Source: Verrucomicrobiaceae bacterium (GTDB lineage Bacteria > Verrucomicrobiota > Verrucomicrobiia > Verrucomicrobiales > Verrucomicrobiaceae). From it: a DNA stretch of 64,000 nt. The stretch spans positions 19,255 through 83,254 of the forward strand of contig JAEUHN010000020.1 in NCBI GenBank assembly GCA_016795365.1, written 5' to 3'. The notes beneath the pieces are model-generated. The model was not told the DNA's origin, made no database searches, and saw only the letters and a list, made by a program, of their open reading frames with translations. This document shows positions 59,591-64,000 of the stretch, one piece after another. The translations under genes and the position numbers were made by a program. The stretch's first letter is position 1. Each line of letters begins with the position of its first letter.

Positions 59591-62161
59591 TCAGTTCGCC
59601 ACGATGTTGACCAGCTTGCCGGGGACGTAGATGACCTTGCGGACCGTGAGGCCGTTGGTGAATTCCTTCACGCGAGCGTTGGCCAGCGCGAGGGCTTCGA
59701 TCTCTTCCTTCGGGGTGGCAATCGGCACCGTGATGCTGTCGCGGCGTTTGCCGTTCACTTGCAGCACGACTTCGATCTCGTCCTCAATGAGCGCGGTCGG
59801 ATCATACGCAGGCCACGTCACATCCGCGACGAAGCCACCAGGCACAAGCTGCGGGAACTGCGTGCGGATGATTGAATACAACTCCTCGGCCAGATGCGGC
59901 GCGAAGGGGCTGAGCACTTTCAGGAAGGTGAGCAGTGTGGCGACCGGACGGATTTCGCTTTGGGTTAGGGCGTTGTTCAAAACCATCATCTCACTGATGG
60001 CAGTGTTGAAGCTCAGCTTCTCAATGTCCTCGCCGACCTTCTTGATCGTCTTATGAAGGAGCTTGTTCAGATTTTTGTCGGCAGGCACATCTTGAAGCTG
60101 CGGACTGAAGTTCCATTCGCCTTCCTGGTCCTCGACCATGACCAAGCGCCACAAGCGTGCGAGGAACCGGTATTGGCCAACCACACCATTCATGCTCCAG
60201 GGCTTCACTTGCTCCAGTGGTCCCATGGCCATCTCATACAAGCGCAGTGAATCCGCGCCGTAGTCGTTAACCACGTCGTCAGGGTTCACTACGTTGCCGC
60301 GCGACTTCGACATCTTTTGTCCGTCTTCGCCCATGATCAGGCCTTGGTTCACCAAGCGCTGGAAAGGCTCGGGCGTGCTGACGAAACCGAGGTCGAACAG
60401 CACCTTGTGCCAGAAGCGGGCATACAACAGATGCAGCACGGCGTGCTCAGTGCCGCCGACATACAAGTCAACGCCCCCCGGCTTGCCGCCGCCCATCCAA
60501 TACTTCTCGGCTTCTTCACCGACGAAGCGTTCGGTGTTCTTCGCGTCGCAGTAGCGGAGGTAATACCAGCACGAGCCCGCCCACTGCGGCATCGTGTTGA
60601 GTTCGCGAGTGGCGGTGGCGGAATACTGCACCCAATCCGTCGCCTTGCTCAGCGGCGGCTCGGGTGTGCCGGTGGGCTTGAAGTCCTCGAGATCGGGCGG
60701 CAGCAAAGGCAGCTCGCTCTCAGGAATCGCCGCGTGCTGGCCGTTCTCCCAAATCAACGGGAACGGCTCGCCCCAGTAGCGCTGACGGCTGAAGAGCCAG
60801 TCGCGCAGCTTGAAGTTGATGGTCTTCTTGCCGATGCCTTTCTCTTCGAGCCAGGCGGCGATGCGGCGCTTAGCGTCAGGAGTGGGCAAGCCGTCGAGAA
60901 ACTGGGAATTCACCGCAGTGCCGTTGTCCGTGAATCCCTGCCAGTCGTGGCCTTCCGGCGGTTGCACCACCTGGAGGATCGGTAGCTCGAACTTCTTCGC
61001 GAACTCGAAGTCGCGCTCGTCGTGTGCCGGCACGGCCATGATCGCGCCGGTGCCGTAGCCCATGAGCACGTAGTCGGCGATCCAGATCGGGATGCGCTCG
61101 TTATTTACAGGGTTGATCGCGTAGGCACCCGTGAAGACACCGCTTTTTTCCTTCGCGAGTTCGGTGCGCTCCAGGTCGGACTTGCGCGCGGTCTTCTCGC
61201 GATACTCCTCGACGAGCGGCAGCTGTTCCTCGGTGACAATCTGATCCACCAGCATGTGTTCGGGCGCGAGCACCATGTAGGTGGCACCGAACAAGGTATC
61301 CGGGCGTGTCGTGAAAACGCGGATCAACTGGCCACCGTCGGCGACCTTGAAGTCCACCTCCGCGCCTTCGCTGCGACCAATCCAATTCCGTTGCAGCAAC
61401 TTGATGCTCTCCGGCCAGTCGAGGCCGTCGAGTTCATCGATCAAACGCTGGGCAAATGCCGTGATGCGCAGCATCCACTGGCGCAGTGGACGACGCTCCA
61501 CCGGGAAGCCGCCGACCTCGCTCTTGCCGTCCACGACTTCTTCATTCGCCAGCACCGTGCCAAGCTGCGGGCACCAGTTTACCGGAGCCTCGGACACATA
61601 AGCGAGACGACGCGAATCAATCTCCTCGCGGCTCAGGCCCTGGGCTTCCAGCTCGCTGATCGGATGCGCCTTGCCGTCGTCACCGACATACGAGTTGTAG
61701 AGCTTCAAGAAGATCCACTGCGTCCACTTGAAGTAGCCCGGATCGGTGGTGTTGACCTCGCGATCCCAGTCATAGGCAAAGCCCAGGCTCTTGAGCTGCT
61801 TGGTGAAGTTCGCCACGTTCGCCTCCGTGGTCACACGCGGGTGTGTGCCCGTCTTGATCGCATACTGCTCGGCAGGCAAACCGAAGGCATCCCAGCCCAT
61901 CGGGTGCAGCACGTTGAAGCCGTTCATGCGTTTGTAGCGACCGATGATGTCCGTGGCCGTGTAGCCCTCGGGATGGCCGACATGGAGGCCATTGCCACTT
62001 GGATACGGGAACATGTCGAGCACGAAATACTTCGGCTTGGAGGCATCAAAATCAGCGTCGCCAGGATTAGGCGTGCGGAAGGCCTTCGCAGACTCCCAGG
62101 TGGCCTGCCACTTGGGTTCGAACTCATCGAAAGGGAATTGTTTGCGGCGCTCGGTGCTCAT
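59591..62161 (-). CDS. leuS: Leucyl-tRNA synthetase
   Basis: Charges tRNA-Leu with leucine, with editing of mis-activated amino acids. 856 residues from the ATG at 62161 ([23 protein letters not shown]), the usual bacterial start; a longer frame would run into the upstream spacer. HIGH motif as HVGH at 60-63 ([21 protein letters not shown]), editing domain in the middle (about 230-420), and KMSKS at 616-620 ([16 protein letters not shown]). Full length, no missing motif. Single gene with its own terminator; the DUF1501 gene upstream ends 99 bases away. Confidence 0.98.
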   Translation of the reverse strand: MSTERRKQFPFDEFEPKWQATWESAKAFRTPNPGDADFDASKPKYFVLDMFPYPSGNGLHVGHPEGYTATDIIGRYKRMNGFNVLHPMGWDAFGLPAEQYAIKTGTHPRVTTEANVANFTKQLKSLGFAYDWDREVNTTDPGYFKWTQWIFLKLYNSYVGDDGKAHPISELEAQGLSREEIDSRRLAYVSEAPVNWCPQLGTVLANEEVVDGKSEVGGFPVERRPLRQWMLRITAFAQRLIDELDGLDWPESIKLLQRNWIGRSEGAEVDFKVADGGQLIRVFTTRPDTLFGATYMVLAPEHMLVDQIVTEEQLPLVEEYREKTARKSDLERTELAKEKSGVFTGAYAINPVNNERIPIWIADYVLMGYGTGAIMAVPAHDERDFEFAKKFELPILQVVQPPEGHDWQGFTDNGTAVNSQFLDGLPTPDAKRRIAAWLEEKGIGKKTINFKLRDWLFSRQRYWGEPFPLIWENGQHAAIPESELPLLPPDLEDFKPTGTPEPPLSKATDWVQYSATATRELNTMPQWAGSCWYYLRYCDAKNTERFVGEEAEKYWMGGGKPGGVDLYVGGTEHAVLHLLYARFWHKVLFDLGFVSTPEPFQRLVNQGLIMGEDGQKMSKSRGNVVNPDDVVNDYGADSLRLYEMAMGPLEQVKPWSMNGVVGQYRFLARLWRLVMVEDQEGEWNFSPQLQDVPADKNLNKLLHKTIKKVGEDIEKLSFNTAISEMMVLNNALTQSEIRPVATLLTFLKVLSPFAPHLAEELYSIIRTQFPQLVPGGFVADVTWPAYDPTALIEDEIEVVLQVNGKRRDSITVPIATPKEEIEALALANARVKEFTNGLTVRKVIYVPGKLVNIVAN

Positions 62162-62260
62162 GATTGTCGATCGGAAAAAGGGCGCGTAAGAAGGCGCAGG
62201 GCTTCCGATTCGCAACTGGCAAAGGCGTCAGCGCGCAAGGCAGGGGAGGGCGTCGCTCGA

Positions 62261-63670
62261 TCAGGCCACGAGGTCCTTGACCACATGGCCATGCACGTCC
62301 GTGAGGCGGAAGTCGCGGCCCGCGTAGCGATATGTGAGCTTCTCGTGATCAAGGCCTAGCTGGCTCAGGATGGTAGCGTGCAGGTCATGCATGTGGACCT
62401 TGTCCTTGATCGCCATGTGGCCGAGTTCATCGGTCTCGCCGTAAGCGAAACCCGGCTTGAAGCCGCCGCCGGCCAGCCAGACCGTGAATCCTGTGGGATT
62501 GTGATCACGCCCGGTGCCATTCTTTTCCGAATACGGCGTGCGACCGAATTCGCCGCCCCACCAGACGATCGTGTCCTCCAACAAGCCGCGTTGCTTGAGA
62601 TCTTGCAAGAGCGCGGCCACGGGCTTGTCCACTGCAGCCGCATGGTCAGCGTGCTTGGGCATGTTGCTGTGCTGGTCCCAGGCTGGGTTGTTCGAGTTGT
62701 CGGAGTAGTTGACCTGGATGTAACGCACGCCTTGCTCGGCCAAGCGGCGGGCCATGAGGCACTGGCGACCGAAGTTGTCTGTCGGCTTTTCATCAATGCC
62801 ATACATCTTCAGCGTCTCGGCAGATTCTTGCGCGAGATCGAGCACCGAGGGCGCGCGATGTTGCAGGCGCCAGGCGAGTTCGTAACTGTTGATCACCGCT
62901 TCGTATTCGGAGCCGCCGTGCGTGCGGGCGAGTTGCTCGGCATTGAGCGATTGAAGCAGCTCGAACTGCCGCCGCTGCTGGTCGGGCTTGAGCATGGCAT
63001 TGCTCAGGTTGCGAATCGTCGCCTCGGATGAGGGTTGTCCGGCGCGTCCGAGGGCTGTGCCCTGATAAACGGCGGGGAGGAAGGCGGTGCCGTAGTTGCG
63101 CGGTCCACCGTTGCCCATGCTCGGGCTGATGGTGACGAACGACGGCAGATTCTCGTTCTCGGCACCCAGGCCGTAGCTCACCCAGGAGCCCATGCTCGGG
63201 CGGATGAAGTTCGTGGAGCCGGTGTGGAGGAACAAGGTGGCCGGGCCGTGGGCGACACCTTCGGTGTGCATCGAATGGATGAAGCACAGGTCGTCCACCA
63301 TGTTCGCCATGTGCGGGAAGAGTTCCGAAGCCCAGCGTCCACTCTGGCCGCGCTGCTTGAATTCCCACAGCGGCTTCATCACTCGCTGCGTGGCACCCAT
63401 GCCGGTTTTGGCAATGGCGCGCTGATCGTCGAAGTCCATCATCTTGCCGTCGAGACGCTCCAGCTCCGGCTTGCGGTCAAAGGAATCCACATGGCTCACG
63501 CCGCCCGCCATGAAGAGGAAGATGACGCGCTTTGCTTTCACGGGCAGCGGAGTCGGGCGTTCGGCGAGGGGATTGGATGCGGCCGTCGCCTGACGGGCCA
63601 TCATGGCATTGAGGGCCATGTAGCCAAATCCACAGGCGGATTGCTGGAGAGCGGAACGACGGGTGAGCAT
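62261..63670 (-). CDS. Tat-exported DUF1501 protein
   Basis: 469 residues from the ATG at 63670, which opens a twin-arginine-type leader (MLTRRSALQQSACGFGYMALNAMMARQATAA); upstream codons are non-coding. DUF1501 landmarks: VKAKRVIFLFMAGGVSHVDSFDRKPEL, GQSGRWASELFPHMANMVDDLCFIHSMHTEGVAHGPATLFLHTGS, FGRQCLMARRLAEQGVRYIQVNY, IVWWGGEFGRTPYSEK. The C-terminal ATILSQLGLDHEKLTYRYAGRDFRLTDVHG segment is also typical. Alkaline-phosphatase/sulfatase-like fold of unknown activity, almost always paired with DUF1553/DUF1549 cytochrome-domain genes in Planctomycetes and Verrucomicrobia. Such a partner is not seen within the window; the next gene upstream is an ABC permease. Confidence 0.92.
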   Translation of the reverse strand: MLTRRSALQQSACGFGYMALNAMMARQATAASNPLAERPTPLPVKAKRVIFLFMAGGVSHVDSFDRKPELERLDGKMMDFDDQRAIAKTGMGATQRVMKPLWEFKQRGQSGRWASELFPHMANMVDDLCFIHSMHTEGVAHGPATLFLHTGSTNFIRPSMGSWVSYGLGAENENLPSFVTISPSMGNGGPRNYGTAFLPAVYQGTALGRAGQPSSEATIRNLSNAMLKPDQQRRQFELLQSLNAEQLARTHGGSEYEAVINSYELAWRLQHRAPSVLDLAQESAETLKMYGIDEKPTDNFGRQCLMARRLAEQGVRYIQVNYSDNSNNPAWDQHSNMPKHADHAAAVDKPVAALLQDLKQRGLLEDTIVWWGGEFGRTPYSEKNGTGRDHNPTGFTVWLAGGGFKPGFAYGETDELGHMAIKDKVHMHDLHATILSQLGLDHEKLTYRYAGRDFRLTDVHGHVVKDLVA

Positions 63671-63729
63671 GGCGGGCTTTAACGCCGGTCCGAGCCTGGG
63701 TTTTTCGGGGGAAGCGCTGATTCCGTCAC

Positions 63730-64000
63730 CTAGCTCCGAAACATCGCGCCGAGCTTCTTGCCCAGAATCAGTGCGGCCCCGAGCATCGTGAGGCCGAGGA
63801 AAACCATGGCCCACACGCCGAGGGCGGAGGCAAGGCTGGGACCTTCGCCCAGGGTGCTAAGCAGCGAGTAGATCGCCTTGGTGATGGGGTAATGAACGGC
63901 CTGCTGGGCGAGGATCATCGAGTCGCTCACCTCCAGCATCGCGAACGAGAAGGCGAGCAGACCACCTGCGATGAGGTTCGGCGCGACGAGCGGAAGCGTG
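63730..64000 (-). CDS. ABC transporter inner-membrane permease, C-terminal end (5' partial)
   Basis: The frame stays open to the window edge, so the start lies beyond 64000; about 90 residues are visible. Reading in, TLPLVAPNLIAGGLLAFSFAMLEVSDSMILAQQ matches the cytoplasmic coupling loop and next membrane helix of binding-protein-dependent permeases (iron(III)/thiamine/spermidine type). The rest adds a loop (YPITKAIYSLLSTLGEGPSLASAL) and the last span (VWAMVFLGLTMLGAALILGKKLGAMFRS). Substrate cannot be told. It ends 59 bases before the DUF1501 start codon. Confidence 0.75.
   Translation of the reverse strand, partial: TLPLVAPNLIAGGLLAFSFAMLEVSDSMILAQQAVHYPITKAIYSLLSTLGEGPSLASALGVWAMVFLGLTMLGAALILGKKLGAMFRS

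Overview
The window reads as a chromosome segment of a Verrucomicrobiota bacterium, probably close to Verrucomicrobiaceae/Prosthecobacter. Supporting families are a HEAT-type haem-binding cytochrome of the PVC kind, a Tat-exported DUF1501 protein, a DUF1080 protein, three secreted sulfatases, GH79 and GH10-like proteins, and many long secreted proteins whose start codons lack a Shine-Dalgarno sequence. This placement comes from family content only; no rRNA gene is present.

Layout. 1-6.6 kb: the end of a haem-binding HEAT protein, tRNA-Ala(TGC), ahcY, and an ammonium-transporter operon (small unknown gene, Roadblock-like gene, amt with a periplasmic coiled-coil extension). 6.8-10.3 kb: an RND-type adaptor/TolC pair, divergent from a dihaem cytochrome c. 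10.4-24.4 kb: secreted catabolic proteins (sulfatase, DUF1080, Tat phosphoesterase, a 2082-residue beta-helix/Calx-beta protein, DUF4886, alpha/beta hydrolase, phosphodiesterase) and a small ArsR-like regulator. 24.4-26.7 kb: a degenerate 42-nt tandem repeat array and a STAND (NB-ARC) ATPase with a SMEK-like N-terminus. The ATPase gene is interrupted in frame by a 115-bp palindromic repeat element and is probably frameshifted at its 3' end. 26.8-32.8 kb: secreted proteins, including a second sulfatase and an alpha/beta hydrolase-GH79 fusion. 33.0-38.9 kb: an eleven-gene operon of VOC, DUF1579, SRPBCC, YCII/DGPF and DUF1428 proteins, ending in a long ECF42-type sigma factor. 39-48 kb: a third sulfatase, an OmpR-type two-component system, an unknown secreted protein, and an intradiol dioxygenase / FGE-like / GH10-like operon. 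48-51.5 kb: a large subtilase.

51.6-59.5 kb: a 7.8-kb integrated element in tRNA-Ala(CGC). It is bounded by 32-bp direct repeats of the tRNA 3' end. It encodes a tyrosine integrase, an HTH protein, a primase, a RecA-like ATPase, a serine recombinase and several unknown proteins. It also carries an iteron-like repeat cluster and repeated end sequences that may be integrase arm sites. No capsid, portal, terminase or relaxase gene was recognised, so it looks like a replicating satellite or plasmid-like island. 59.6-64 kb: leuS with its terminator, the DUF1501 gene, and the end of an ABC-transporter permease cut by the window edge.

The strongest regulatory signal is a 22-bp sequence found in the same orientation upstream of both the two-component system and the dioxygenase operon. 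Each copy is followed by TTCAT-N6-TTCAT direct repeats at nearly the same distance from the start codon. This predicts an autoregulated two-component system that controls the dioxygenase/FGE-like/GH10-like operon.
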